Below, piece by piece: positions 1 through 9,974 of a stretch of DNA of 64,000 nt. The notes under the pieces are model-generated. The model did no database searches. It was not told the DNA's origin and was given only the letters and a program-made list of their open reading frames with translations. Position 1 is the first letter of the stretch; every line of letters starts with the position of its first letter. The position numbers and the translations under genes were made by a program. The DNA comes from Candidatus Altimarinota bacterium (lineage in GTDB: Bacteria > Patescibacteriota > Gracilibacteria > UM-FILTER-43-11): the NCBI GenBank assembly GCA_028281045.1, contig JANQKP010000004.1, forward strand, positions 1-64,000, given 5' to 3'.

Positions 1-2
1 AG

Positions 3-3000
3 GAAGTTATTGAAGAGCCAGCTCAAGAAGAAGTAGTGGAGGAAGAACCAACTATTGAAGAGGTAACTGAAGAACCTGTAGTTGAGGAAGTAGTTGAAGA
101 GGAGGTAATCGAAGAAACTCCTATAGATATTTCTACTCTTATTCCAGAAGAAGAATTTGCAGATCGCAAAGACATTCAAGATCTAAATACGAAGATCAAC
201 TTCGTAGAAGCGGAAGACCTATATATAGGATTCATTGGAGAGCTATTTACTCTTAAACGTGTGAACGCTAAATCAATGGAGGATATTAGAGAGAAGCTCA
301 TCATGCTTGGAGCTGATGAAGGCAAACAAGATGAACTCATTAGTTTCCTAAATCGTATCTTCATTGAAATTGGATACAACGCCGATGATGACTTCGATGG
401 ATTTGTAGGAGTGCTTAGATTCGACGTTGAAAACTGTCCTGTACTTGCGGAGTACGAAGCCCTAGATGAAGAAGAACTTGAAGATTTAGACCGTGAATTA
501 AATACAGGTCAGCGTAATCGCCTGCTAAGACAAAATAGAGGTGCTGAAATTAAGAAACGAAAACTATTTAGAAATCTTAAACAACTTAAGAGACCTTTCT
601 GTATTGTAGAGTCTGAAGATATTTCAACGAGAAATATCATCGACGAAAGAGAGGCAAAACAAAAGATTGAGAAAGCTCATAAGTTTGTGAAGCAAAACAT
701 CGCTATTGATTTCAGAAATAATGGTGAAAGAGAAATTGGATTCAACTTCCAACAAAATCGTATTATAGAAACTCAAGATCCAAACTTGGATACTTCTGAA
801 GGACCTGCTATTACTTACGGAGAAGCAGACACAGAAATAAGACTTGAGGACTTTGATGAAGATGATGAAATTCAAACTCACTCTCCTTTCAAGGCTCCTG
901 AAAAAGTACTACGAGATATTGTGATGAAACACGATCGCCCAACCGATGATCTAAATGAAGAAGAAGTTAAATACAGCATGGCCGTGATCGATTCTGTAGA
1001 TAATTCTGAAGTACTATACACACCAGTTAATCCAAGTGATGAAACAGAAGAAACTGTTATTTATACTTCGGATGACAACCGTGTAAGCGATGTATATAAA
1101 TATGTAAATGATCCAGCCACCATCGTTCCAAATCAAATTAAGAGCTACACTATATATAACTATGGTGAAGGAACTGAGGAGGAAATTTACGGATTCGAAA
1201 ATGCAGCCCTTTACTTAAGATCTGATGGAAAAATTGAAGGGTTCTACGTAGACGGAGCTACGGTAGATGGATCAACTATAAGATCTGAAGCGAAAACCAT
1301 CTATGAAAATGGTGGAGAGCGTCCAGACTTCGTTATCGATGCGCCTTTTGCGATGAACAGAGATAATGAGCTTATTGAAACTATGACTTACGAAATCGTA
1401 GGTGATAACTTTAATCAGCTCAAAGTTACAATCAATGCAAACTCAAGTAGCTACCCTATTGTACTAGATCCGACCATTACCTTTACGGCTCCTGGAGTAA
1501 CAACTGCAAGTGCCACCATTGAAGGGAATGGAAGCGTTTCAGGTGCTGATCTTGGTCAATACATGACCATTGGAGATATTAATAACGATGGAAAAGATGA
1601 TCTTCTTGTTTCGGAAGGTCTTGAGGATGAAGTTTATATTTTCTACAACAACAATTTCCCTGCTGATGTCACCTCTGCTGACATTACCCTAAGTATGAGC
1701 TTCGATGATGAGCCATACTTAAGAGTGCATGATCTGAATCAAGATGGGAAAAATGATCTTATTATTGGAGAGCCTGGGCTTAATGGCCAAGACGGTCAGA
1801 TTCTCATATTTAATGGGGTGAGCTCATGGCCAAGCACCATTACCTCTGGAGATGCAGACATTATTATTACTGGTGAAACCGATGTTCAATTTGGATATCG
1901 ATATGCAATTGCTGATCTAGATAGCAGCGGAACTCCAGATCTTCTTGTGGGAGGACCACAGTACAGTACCACTGGACGTGCCTACATTATTTACAATGAT
2001 GGATCTTGGGGAACAACATCATGTACCACAGGATGTTTAGCCTCTAATGCCGATGTCATTATAGATGGTGCCGGTGGATCGTTTGGAGATGAAGTTGTTG
2101 TTGGAGACCTTGATGCAGATGGAGATGATGATGTTGTTGTAGGTGCCTTTGGTACTACAAACGGACATGTCTACATCTTCTACAACGATGGTTCTTACCC
2201 TACTGCAGCTGGATCTGCAGATCATACGATCACTGGGCCAGGAGCTGTTAGTTCATTTGGTATAGAAATGACAACTGGTGATCTTGATAACGATGGAGAC
2301 GATGATCTTGTTGTAACCAATGGCTCATACTCAAGTGGAACAGGTAGAGTCCATATCTTCTATAACGATGGATCATTGCCAACCACTTCAGCAACTTCAG
2401 ACGTCACTATTACTGGAGATGCTTCTACCGATCAATTTGGTACAAGACTTGAAACAGCTGATATGAATGGAGATGGAAGAGAAGATCTTGTTGTATCTTC
2501 TAGTGGTTACAATAGTATTGAAGGTAGAGTCACTATTTTCTATCAACCAAGCGGAGGATATTCAAGTAGCTTTAATGCATCAGATGCTGATGCAATAACC
2601 ATTGGTGCTGGAAACTTAGCCTTCGGACAAGACATTGCTATTGGTGACCTTAATGCAGATGGAGCCATGGACTTTGCAGCTAGTGAGCCACATGCCGCTT
2701 CCCAAGAAGGACACGTACACATTTTCTTCGGACAAGGTGGAACCATTGGAGGTAAAAATACCATTGATGGTGAAAGTGGATCTCTATTTGGCCAAAGTAT
2801 GGCCAAAGGAGACTTCAATGCGGATGGCATTGATGATGTCATTATTGGAGCACCTAATTACAACACAGACCAAGGTCGTGCTTACATTTTCTATAGCCCG
2901 AACAAAAACTTCACAGCCACAAATGCTGATGTGGTTCTAACCGGAGCCGCTACCGGAGACAACTTTGGATACAACGTAGAAACAGGAGACATTGATCAAG

Positions 3001-6000
3001 ATGGTCTTGATGATGTTCTTATTGCTGCAGATCAAACGGCAGCAGGGGCCGGACAAGTCCATGTGTTCTACCAAACTTCTAGCGGTTATGGCGCTACAGA
3101 ATCTGCAAGTTCAGATGATGTAACCTTTACAGGAACTACAGCTGGAGATTGTTTCGGTAGAAGTATTACCGTTGGAGACATGAGTAACGATGGCATCACG
3201 GATGTTCTTATTGGAGCCCCATGTTATAGCTCAGATAATGGTCGTGGTTACCTATTTGAACAAACCGGAGGTGGATACTCAGCTACCGTTGCTGCGAGCT
3301 CTGCCGATTCAGAAATTACTTACACTAGTGATTATGCAGAACAAGCGGTTTCAACCGCCATTGGTGACTTTGACTTAGACGGAAAACAAGACATTGTTTC
3401 TGTTAATGGTGCTTCTGGAGTTAGCGGATCTGCCATTCGTGGATGGCATCAATCTTCTGGATTCCCTGCAACTCTAAGTGCCGTAAATGACAACATTGAA
3501 ATAAATCTATCTGCTGAAGGAGCTCAGATATTAGTCTTTGACTTTGACCTAGATGGAGACGACGACTTTATTATCGGTGACAGCACTTATAACACCAACC
3601 AAGGTCGTATTGAAGTGTTCTTAGATGATGTGGACAACACTCCAGATTACACCTTTACCGGAGAAACTGGCTCATTCATTGGAGACATTGATCAACTAGC
3701 CTTCGAAGATCTGAATGACGATGGAATGCCAGACCTAATCACCTCTGGAAACGATTACAACAGTAATACAGGACGTGCCTACGTAATGTATCAACCCATT
3801 TCTGGATTCAGCGCCTCAAACACACTAGGAACGGATGCAGACATTATTATTACTGGGGATGCAACGAGCGGAGACTTTGGTAATAGCCTTGTCGTTGGAG
3901 ATTTCAACCAAGACGGTATTAACGATCTTATGATTGGAGCGACAGGATACAGCTCTAGTGCAGGTCGCGTATACACTTACTTTAGTGAAGCTCAATACGC
4001 TTGGAACAGTAATTATAAACATGCACCACAAGTGGATCTTTATGGTGGTATTAAATTCAAATTCGATGAATCTACTTCAAGCAATCAGTTTGGATATGAC
4101 GTTGTTTCTGGAGACTTCAACGGAGATGGTAAAAACGATGTAGCCGTTGGAGCTAATGAAGAAAGCAAGGTGTATATCTTCCTCAATGATGGAGATGTAC
4201 CAAATCTAGACTCTGAAGCCGATGTAATTATTTCTGGAGATTCAGGAAGTGAATTTGGTGAAACCCTTGAGATTAGTCGTGTTTCAACAGTGGATGATCA
4301 TATTGATGATCTTCTTATTGGAGCACCTTCATACAACTCAAGTGAAGGGCGTGTTTATATGTTTGCAGGTCGTACCACTTGGAGCGCAACCTATGACGCA
4401 GAAACTGACGCTGATCTGAAATTTACAGGGGTAGCAGGCTCAAGTTATGGGCAAGCTATTTCTGCAAAACATGATATAGATGACACTTACGACAACACGC
4501 TTGATATTCTTGTGGGAGCACCAGGAGCCAACAGCGGAGATGGTGCAGTTTATATGCATTTCAATGACGACGTATGGAACACCTTTGCCACAGGGGCTGA
4601 TGATAATTTAGTGGGAACTTCAAGCTCAGGAGAAAGCTTTGGTGAATTCATTACTACAGGTTATGTAAGTACCAACGGAGATAGAAGAGCCGACATTGTT
4701 GTAGCCGCCCCAGACAATGCAACAAGTACCGGTAAAGTATATGTATTCAACAATGATGGTGCCGCCTACCCTGCCGGGGCAGCCACAGCAGACGTTAGCT
4801 TCTCAGGAAGTTCTCAGTCAGATCGCTTTGGGGATGATCTTGCTATAGGTAAAGTGTCTGAAGCCCAAGATGATACTGAAGATATTGTTATTGGAGCAGA
4901 AGGAATTGATACGCTTTACATCTTCAATAATGATGGAACTTACGGATCAGCTGACACCACTATTTCTGGAACGGGCAATCTTGGTCGTGAAATTAAGATT
5001 GGTGACATTAACCGCGATGGAATAGATGACATTATTGCTAGTGAATATTCTTTAAATTCAAACACTGGAGCAATTAGAGTGCTATTCAACGATGGCTCTT
5101 ACCCATCAGCTGCAAATGCAGATATTAGCATTGATGGAGTTGCCTCAGGAGGAAGATACGGTCTTTATATGGACATCGCTGACGTAGATAATGATGGCTT
5201 TGATGACATCATTAATTCTTCTTACAGCTTTGATGGCGGGACTGACGGTGGAGCCGAGATCATTACCTTTGGAACGACCCAAATTGAAGGTGAAACCGCG
5301 ACTCGCTTCATTACAGCGAGCAGCGTAGCCTCTGGAGATTTTGATAACGATGGAGGTGAAGATCTAGCCATTGGAGACTATAACTACAGCAGTAATACTG
5401 GTCGTGTATGGGTGTTCTATGATGTAGAACATAAGTTAAGTATCGATGCTGCCAATGCAGACTTAATCATTAGCGGTGAATCTAGCTCTGGATTTGGAGG
5501 AACTCTTCAGGGCGGAGACTTTGATGGAGACGGAGATGATGACCTAATGGTAGGTGGATTCATTCAAAGTAGTAATACAGGTAAAGTTTATGTGTTCTAT
5601 AATGATGGAAGTTATCCTACTACAGCAGCAACCGCAGACCTTTCAATTACCGGTGAAGCCACCAGTAATCGCTTCGGACACAGAATGACCAAAGGAGATT
5701 TTGATGCTGATGGTGATCTAGATTTTGCTGTTGCAGCCACCCTTAGAAACAGTAGCCAGGGACGTGTGTATGTCTTCTATAACGATGGAAGCTACCCAAC
5801 GGCAGCTGCTTCTGCAGATGAAATCATCACCGGTGAAAACACAGGAGATAATTTCGGAATTAGAATGATTGCAGCTGACACTGATTCCGATAATAGAGTG
5901 GATCTTATTGTCGGGGCTAACGGTTACTCTAGTGACACAGGTCGCGTATACATTTTTGAAAATGATGGTTCTTACGCCAGCGCTGCAGGAAGCGCCGATG

Positions 6001-9000
6001 TGATTATTACGGGTGAAGCCACAAGTGACTTCTTTGGAAATGCACTAGCTGCTGGTGACATTGATAAGAACGGATTCGATGACCTTATTGTGGGAGCCTA
6101 CGGAAACAATACGGCAGGTAAAATTTATGTATTCTACACCGATGGAAGCATTCCAACCACAGCCGCTACAGCCGACTACGACATTACCGGGGAATCTCTA
6201 GGAGAATTCGGTAAAACTGTTGCTAGCGCCGACATTAATAACGATGGAAACGACGATATTCTTGTTGGAGCAGACAACTACTCAACAGACACAGGTCGCT
6301 CTTATGTGTTCTTCAATAAAGTGGTACAAGGTACCATTGCTCAAGACGCAGATATTATTCTTACGGGTGAAAGCACCAACGAAAACTTTGGACTATTCGT
6401 AGGAGGTATGGACCTTAATAACGATGCCAAAACGGATATTATTACCGGTTCTTACAATGCAGGATCTACCGGTAAGCTCTACATTATATATGGTGAAAAT
6501 ATGGAGCTCCCAGAGCCAAGCACAGTAACCATTACCGATCTTGAAGGAGATACCACTGCAGCGTATTGGGATATAACCGACGACAGTGCTACAGATCTTG
6601 TGATCGCTGTAGGAGAATCTACAGAATGTAGATGGTCTACTTCTGACATTGATGATGATAACTACTCAAGTGCTACCACTTGTTCTGCACCAAGCAGTAA
6701 TGCAAGTACTTGTAGCTTTGGAAATCTAACCGATACCGCTAGCGCCACAAGATACTTCCGTTGTACCAATTCTGGATCTTCAGTAAACAGCGTAACCAAT
6801 ACTTCAATTACGTTTGGAGTTGATGTAACCACACCGACTACACCGGTGATTTCATCGACCTCACATGCAAGTGAAGTAACCTATTACAACGATGCAACCG
6901 TGGACTTTACGTGGACCGATCCAGACACGGGACCAAGTGATCAGACCTATTACTATTGTATTGATCAGGCAGACACTTGTGATCCAGATACTGTTGATGC
7001 AGACCGCACGGTAACGGATGCTTCTGTAAGCCTTGGGACGAACTACGTAAGGGTTAAGAACTGTGATCTATTCGCTTGTAGTGCTGTAGATTCATTCACG
7101 GTTCTCGTGGATACAACAGTACCTGGAGATCCTGTGATTAGCTGTAGTGGAAAAGTATCTGGAACTCCAGACCCTGCTACAAGTACCACTTGTACCTGGG
7201 ATGACACTACAGGTCCAAGTACGGGAACGTTTAATTATTGTACGGACACCCTAAACACTTGTACCCCAAGTGTGTCAGATCCAGATCGCTCTGTAGATCT
7301 TTCTAGCCTGCCTTCTGGACACACCTACTTCCGTGTACAAAATAGCGATACCGCTGGAAGCACAAATATTGTTTCATTCGATATCTTTGTAAATAATCTT
7401 CCAGAACTTACGGCTATGGCTGAAGACGATGGTGTGGCTCTACAAACCATCGAACCAGGAGACACGGTGACCTTCCGTGGAACCATTGCAGACCTAGACG
7501 GAGAAGATGTGAGCATGGTGATTTGTACCGATGGTTCTACCTATAATAATAGTGGAGATCCATGTAATGGAGGTTCTGTCATTTGTAGCAGTCTTGCACA
7601 AACTCCTGGCGAACTTACTTGTCAGGCGGCTGCTTCCCTAACGCAGATTCCAACGGCTCATGGAACTTATGATTACGAAGTCTTCATTTACGACGTTAAT
7701 GATGCCGGAGCGACATACACGGCGCCAAGTGCAGACAGTTACACGGTAGAAGATGTATCCCCTATTGTGAGCAATGTGGCGATCACCACACCGTTTACAT
7801 TAACAGCAGGTTCTACCACCACATACACATGGACCGCTGATGTAGTAGACAATAACGGTGATACAGATTTAGCCTCAGCTAATGGTGTTGTTTATGACGC
7901 GAATCGTGTAGATGCAACTTGTTCAGCTGATGAAAATAATTGTTATATAGATGCAGCTTGTGACCCAAGTGGAATTACAGGGGCAGATGAAAACGCCAGC
8001 ATTAGCTGTAGCGTAGACATGTACTTCAATACCAATGCGGGAACCAATTGGATTGCCTCTGCTACAGCAGCAGATGGAAGCACAAGTAACACTGCGGTCT
8101 CAAGCGCAGGTGAAGTTCAAGCACTTCTATCTCTAGACCTTAGAAATGCTTCAGATGCTGCAGCAAGTGACTTCAGCTTCGGAACCATTGGACTTGGAGC
8201 AGACTCTGGAACGCTGGCTAATCCGATTTATATCGCCAATACCGGTAATACAGAGTTCGATACCAACTTCTCTTCTTCTCAGATTTGTAATAACTGGGGA
8301 ACGGCTTACACCACATGTAGTGGAAGCACTATTGCTGTCACTCAACAAGAGTGGACCAATGCGCAAAGCGTAAGTTATGGAAGTGGTATTGATGTACAAC
8401 TAGCAGCCAGCGAAGCGTGTATCGATAACAATATTCCAATAAGACCAGTAAATACAAATAGCGATGGAAATAGACCGCTTAGATTTGGTATTGAAATTCC
8501 TACGGGAACCGCACCGGGTACTTACTCTTGGCAAAATCTATTTACCGCGACAAGTACCGCTTGTACTACCCCACTTTCAGATGCCATCTTCAACTGGAAT
8601 ATGGACTCTAGCCTTCCAGACAATCCACCGTTAGCTGAAAATGATAATATTGTAGCTTACTATGACTTTGACGAAGGATCTGGAAGCACAGCCACCGATA
8701 CTTACGGAGTAAATGATGGGACCATTACAGGAGCAACTTATGCAGGATCTGGAGCCTTTGGATACTCTGGAGATGATGCTCTAAGCTTTGATGGATCTAA
8801 TGATAATGTAATCGTAAATCCACTAAACACTTCGATAACTGGAGACTTTACAGTTTATGCCTGGGTTAAGGCTGGCACCCAAGGTTATCAAGCACGCATG
8901 ATTGAACTTGCTCAAGCAGGTACATACGGAGCTCAAATTAGCCTTACTCCTACAGGAGCTATTAACCTTGATAACTCAGGTGGACCTACATCAGGAATAA

Positions 9001-9794
9001 ACTCAAGCACAGGGTTTGATGATAACAATTGGCACATGGTTGCTGTAACTAGAAGTGGAACTAATTATGAATTATTTGTAGATGGAGTTAGCGCTGGAAC
9101 AAGTGGTGGAACAGCACCAGCTTACACAAGGTTATTTATAGGTGAAAGATCTGACGCTGGAAACGATTTCACAGGAGAGCTGGACAACGTTATCATTTTC
9201 AATGACGAAAGAACCTCAGAAGAAATTTCCAACGACTATATTAAAGGTATTGCTTCAATTACAGCGGCAACAGCTGCTGGAAGCGGAGCCTATGGTTACA
9301 CCAATGACAACGGCTACACCTTTAACGGTTCAACAAGCTATGTTGATCTAGGTAAGGCTGTGTTATCAACGACAGATAGCGCTGCTGAATACTCTGGATT
9401 TGCTTGGATTAAGACCACAAGCAGCACTGCAGATGGAATCATTACCCAATACAACTCTAACGTTTCAGGTCGCTTTGGATTCCGCCTAAACAGTGGAAGC
9501 ATTGCTTATTGGAAAAATAGCACATACATCGCTCAATCTACCGCCACCGTTAATGACGACAGCTGGCACCATGTAGGGTTCACCAGAGACAGTAGTGGAA
9601 ACGTTAAACTTTATATTGATGGTACTGAAGATGGCACAGGAACAGATGCCACCACATTTGAAGATGCCAATGTGGAAATTGGAACCTTCAATAGCGGACT
9701 ACTCCACTTCACTGGAGACATTGATGACGTTCAGATATTCGATAAGGCTCTAAGCCTATCTGAGATTCAATACCTATATAATGTAGGCCCTTAA
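3..9794 (+). CDS. Giant surface protein with FG-GAP propellers and two LamG domains (5' partial)
   Basis: The reading frame is open back to the window edge, so the true N-terminus and any signal peptide lie upstream; 3252 residues follow the first GTG. Order: a Glu-rich stretch; a mixed region to about residue 500; about 28 FG-GAP/integrin-alpha repeats (about residues 505-2140) with calcium-loop motifs such as GDxNxDGxxD; two Cys-containing Ig-like repeats (about 2265-2450); a module shared with the 748- and 2670-residue proteins (about 2455-2855); and two LamG/concanavalin-like domains at about 2868-3065 and 3066-3252. FG-GAP propellers and LamG domains normally bind proteins or glycans outside the cell, so adhesion or host contact is the inferred role. 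Unlike its neighbours it carries LamG domains after the shared module. It ends in TAA. Confidence 0.9.
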   Translation, partial: EVIEEPAQEEVVEEEPTIEEVTEEPVVEEVVEEEVIEETPIDISTLIPEEEFADRKDIQDLNTKINFVEAEDLYIGFIGELFTLKRVNAKSMEDIREKLIMLGADEGKQDELISFLNRIFIEIGYNADDDFDGFVGVLRFDVENCPVLAEYEALDEEELEDLDRELNTGQRNRLLRQNRGAEIKKRKLFRNLKQLKRPFCIVESEDISTRNIIDEREAKQKIEKAHKFVKQNIAIDFRNNGEREIGFNFQQNRIIETQDPNLDTSEGPAITYGEADTEIRLEDFDEDDEIQTHSPFKAPEKVLRDIVMKHDRPTDDLNEEEVKYSMAVIDSVDNSEVLYTPVNPSDETEETVIYTSDDNRVSDVYKYVNDPATIVPNQIKSYTIYNYGEGTEEEIYGFENAALYLRSDGKIEGFYVDGATVDGSTIRSEAKTIYENGGERPDFVIDAPFAMNRDNELIETMTYEIVGDNFNQLKVTINANSSSYPIVLDPTITFTAPGVTTASATIEGNGSVSGADLGQYMTIGDINNDGKDDLLVSEGLEDEVYIFYNNNFPADVTSADITLSMSFDDEPYLRVHDLNQDGKNDLIIGEPGLNGQDGQILIFNGVSSWPSTITSGDADIIITGETDVQFGYRYAIADLDSSGTPDLLVGGPQYSTTGRAYIIYNDGSWGTTSCTTGCLASNADVIIDGAGGSFGDEVVVGDLDADGDDDVVVGAFGTTNGHVYIFYNDGSYPTAAGSADHTITGPGAVSSFGIEMTTGDLDNDGDDDLVVTNGSYSSGTGRVHIFYNDGSLPTTSATSDVTITGDASTDQFGTRLETADMNGDGREDLVVSSSGYNSIEGRVTIFYQPSGGYSSSFNASDADAITIGAGNLAFGQDIAIGDLNADGAMDFAASEPHAASQEGHVHIFFGQGGTIGGKNTIDGESGSLFGQSMAKGDFNADGIDDVIIGAPNYNTDQGRAYIFYSPNKNFTATNADVVLTGAATGDNFGYNVETGDIDQDGLDDVLIAADQTAAGAGQVHVFYQTSSGYGATESASSDDVTFTGTTAGDCFGRSITVGDMSNDGITDVLIGAPCYSSDNGRGYLFEQTGGGYSATVAASSADSEITYTSDYAEQAVSTAIGDFDLDGKQDIVSVNGASGVSGSAIRGWHQSSGFPATLSAVNDNIEINLSAEGAQILVFDFDLDGDDDFIIGDSTYNTNQGRIEVFLDDVDNTPDYTFTGETGSFIGDIDQLAFEDLNDDGMPDLITSGNDYNSNTGRAYVMYQPISGFSASNTLGTDADIIITGDATSGDFGNSLVVGDFNQDGINDLMIGATGYSSSAGRVYTYFSEAQYAWNSNYKHAPQVDLYGGIKFKFDESTSSNQFGYDVVSGDFNGDGKNDVAVGANEESKVYIFLNDGDVPNLDSEADVIISGDSGSEFGETLEISRVSTVDDHIDDLLIGAPSYNSSEGRVYMFAGRTTWSATYDAETDADLKFTGVAGSSYGQAISAKHDIDDTYDNTLDILVGAPGANSGDGAVYMHFNDDVWNTFATGADDNLVGTSSSGESFGEFITTGYVSTNGDRRADIVVAAPDNATSTGKVYVFNNDGAAYPAGAATADVSFSGSSQSDRFGDDLAIGKVSEAQDDTEDIVIGAEGIDTLYIFNNDGTYGSADTTISGTGNLGREIKIGDINRDGIDDIIASEYSLNSNTGAIRVLFNDGSYPSAANADISIDGVASGGRYGLYMDIADVDNDGFDDIINSSYSFDGGTDGGAEIITFGTTQIEGETATRFITASSVASGDFDNDGGEDLAIGDYNYSSNTGRVWVFYDVEHKLSIDAANADLIISGESSSGFGGTLQGGDFDGDGDDDLMVGGFIQSSNTGKVYVFYNDGSYPTTAATADLSITGEATSNRFGHRMTKGDFDADGDLDFAVAATLRNSSQGRVYVFYNDGSYPTAAASADEIITGENTGDNFGIRMIAADTDSDNRVDLIVGANGYSSDTGRVYIFENDGSYASAAGSADVIITGEATSDFFGNALAAGDIDKNGFDDLIVGAYGNNTAGKIYVFYTDGSIPTTAATADYDITGESLGEFGKTVASADINNDGNDDILVGADNYSTDTGRSYVFFNKVVQGTIAQDADIILTGESTNENFGLFVGGMDLNNDAKTDIITGSYNAGSTGKLYIIYGENMELPEPSTVTITDLEGDTTAAYWDITDDSATDLVIAVGESTECRWSTSDIDDDNYSSATTCSAPSSNASTCSFGNLTDTASATRYFRCTNSGSSVNSVTNTSITFGVDVTTPTTPVISSTSHASEVTYYNDATVDFTWTDPDTGPSDQTYYYCIDQADTCDPDTVDADRTVTDASVSLGTNYVRVKNCDLFACSAVDSFTVLVDTTVPGDPVISCSGKVSGTPDPATSTTCTWDDTTGPSTGTFNYCTDTLNTCTPSVSDPDRSVDLSSLPSGHTYFRVQNSDTAGSTNIVSFDIFVNNLPELTAMAEDDGVALQTIEPGDTVTFRGTIADLDGEDVSMVICTDGSTYNNSGDPCNGGSVICSSLAQTPGELTCQAAASLTQIPTAHGTYDYEVFIYDVNDAGATYTAPSADSYTVEDVSPIVSNVAITTPFTLTAGSTTTYTWTADVVDNNGDTDLASANGVVYDANRVDATCSADENNCYIDAACDPSGITGADENASISCSVDMYFNTNAGTNWIASATAADGSTSNTAVSSAGEVQALLSLDLRNASDAAASDFSFGTIGLGADSGTLANPIYIANTGNTEFDTNFSSSQICNNWGTAYTTCSGSTIAVTQQEWTNAQSVSYGSGIDVQLAASEACIDNNIPIRPVNTNSDGNRPLRFGIEIPTGTAPGTYSWQNLFTATSTACTTPLSDAIFNWNMDSSLPDNPPLAENDNIVAYYDFDEGSGSTATDTYGVNDGTITGATYAGSGAFGYSGDDALSFDGSNDNVIVNPLNTSITGDFTVYAWVKAGTQGYQARMIELAQAGTYGAQISLTPTGAINLDNSGGPTSGINSSTGFDDNNWHMVAVTRSGTNYELFVDGVSAGTSGGTAPAYTRLFIGERSDAGNDFTGELDNVIIFNDERTSEEISNDYIKGIASITAATAAGSGAYGYTNDNGYTFNGSTSYVDLGKAVLSTTDSAAEYSGFAWIKTTSSTADGIITQYNSNVSGRFGFRLNSGSIAYWKNSTYIAQSTATVNDDSWHHVGFTRDSSGNVKLYIDGTEDGTGTDATTFEDANVEIGTFNSGLLHFTGDIDDVQIFDKALSLSEIQYLYNVGP

Positions 9795-9828
9795 ACGAGA
9801 AGCTCCTATATATTAAGGTATGGGCCTA
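9784..9828 (+). other. Inverted repeat spanning the stop of the giant gene
   Basis: TAGGCCC at 9784-9790 is matched by GGGCCTA at 9822-9828, so the stop codon region could fold into a 7-bp stem with a large loop. No T-run follows, so it is not a clear terminator; it could protect the mRNA 3' end. Confidence 0.35.
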
Positions 9829-9853
9829 AATTATTACCTGAGCTAGTACTAGA

Positions 9854-9885
9854 CCATCATCTCAAAAAGATGGCCACCTTTTTTT
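9854..9885 (+). terminator. Weak candidate terminator after the giant gene
   Basis: A short 5-bp stem (CCATC at 9854-9858 with GATGG at 9869-9873) is followed after a few bases by seven Ts. The stem is weak and separated from the T-run, so the call is tentative. Confidence 0.35.
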
Positions 9886-9892
9886 CTTTGCC

Positions 9893-9920
9893 TTGTCAAT
9901 TGAGTAGTGAATAATAGTAT
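9893..9920 (+). promoter_or_regulatory. Promoter of the 748-aa surface protein gene
   Basis: TTGTCA (9893-9898), 16 bp, TAGTAT (9915-9920). A short dyad (CTAGG/CCTAG, about 9925-9941) lies between it and the start codon. No Shine-Dalgarno sequence is seen before the ATG at 9975. Confidence 0.45.
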
Positions 9921-9974
9921 TAATCTAGGTAAAAACCCTAGAGGCAAAATAAATATTAATTAACCACATTTCAA

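Noticed and set aside
1550-6480. Possible tandem DNA repeat or CRISPR-like array
   Set aside because: The repetition is at the protein level (FG-GAP blades of about 65-75 residues) with diverged DNA; no identical direct repeats with unique spacers were seen anywhere in the window.
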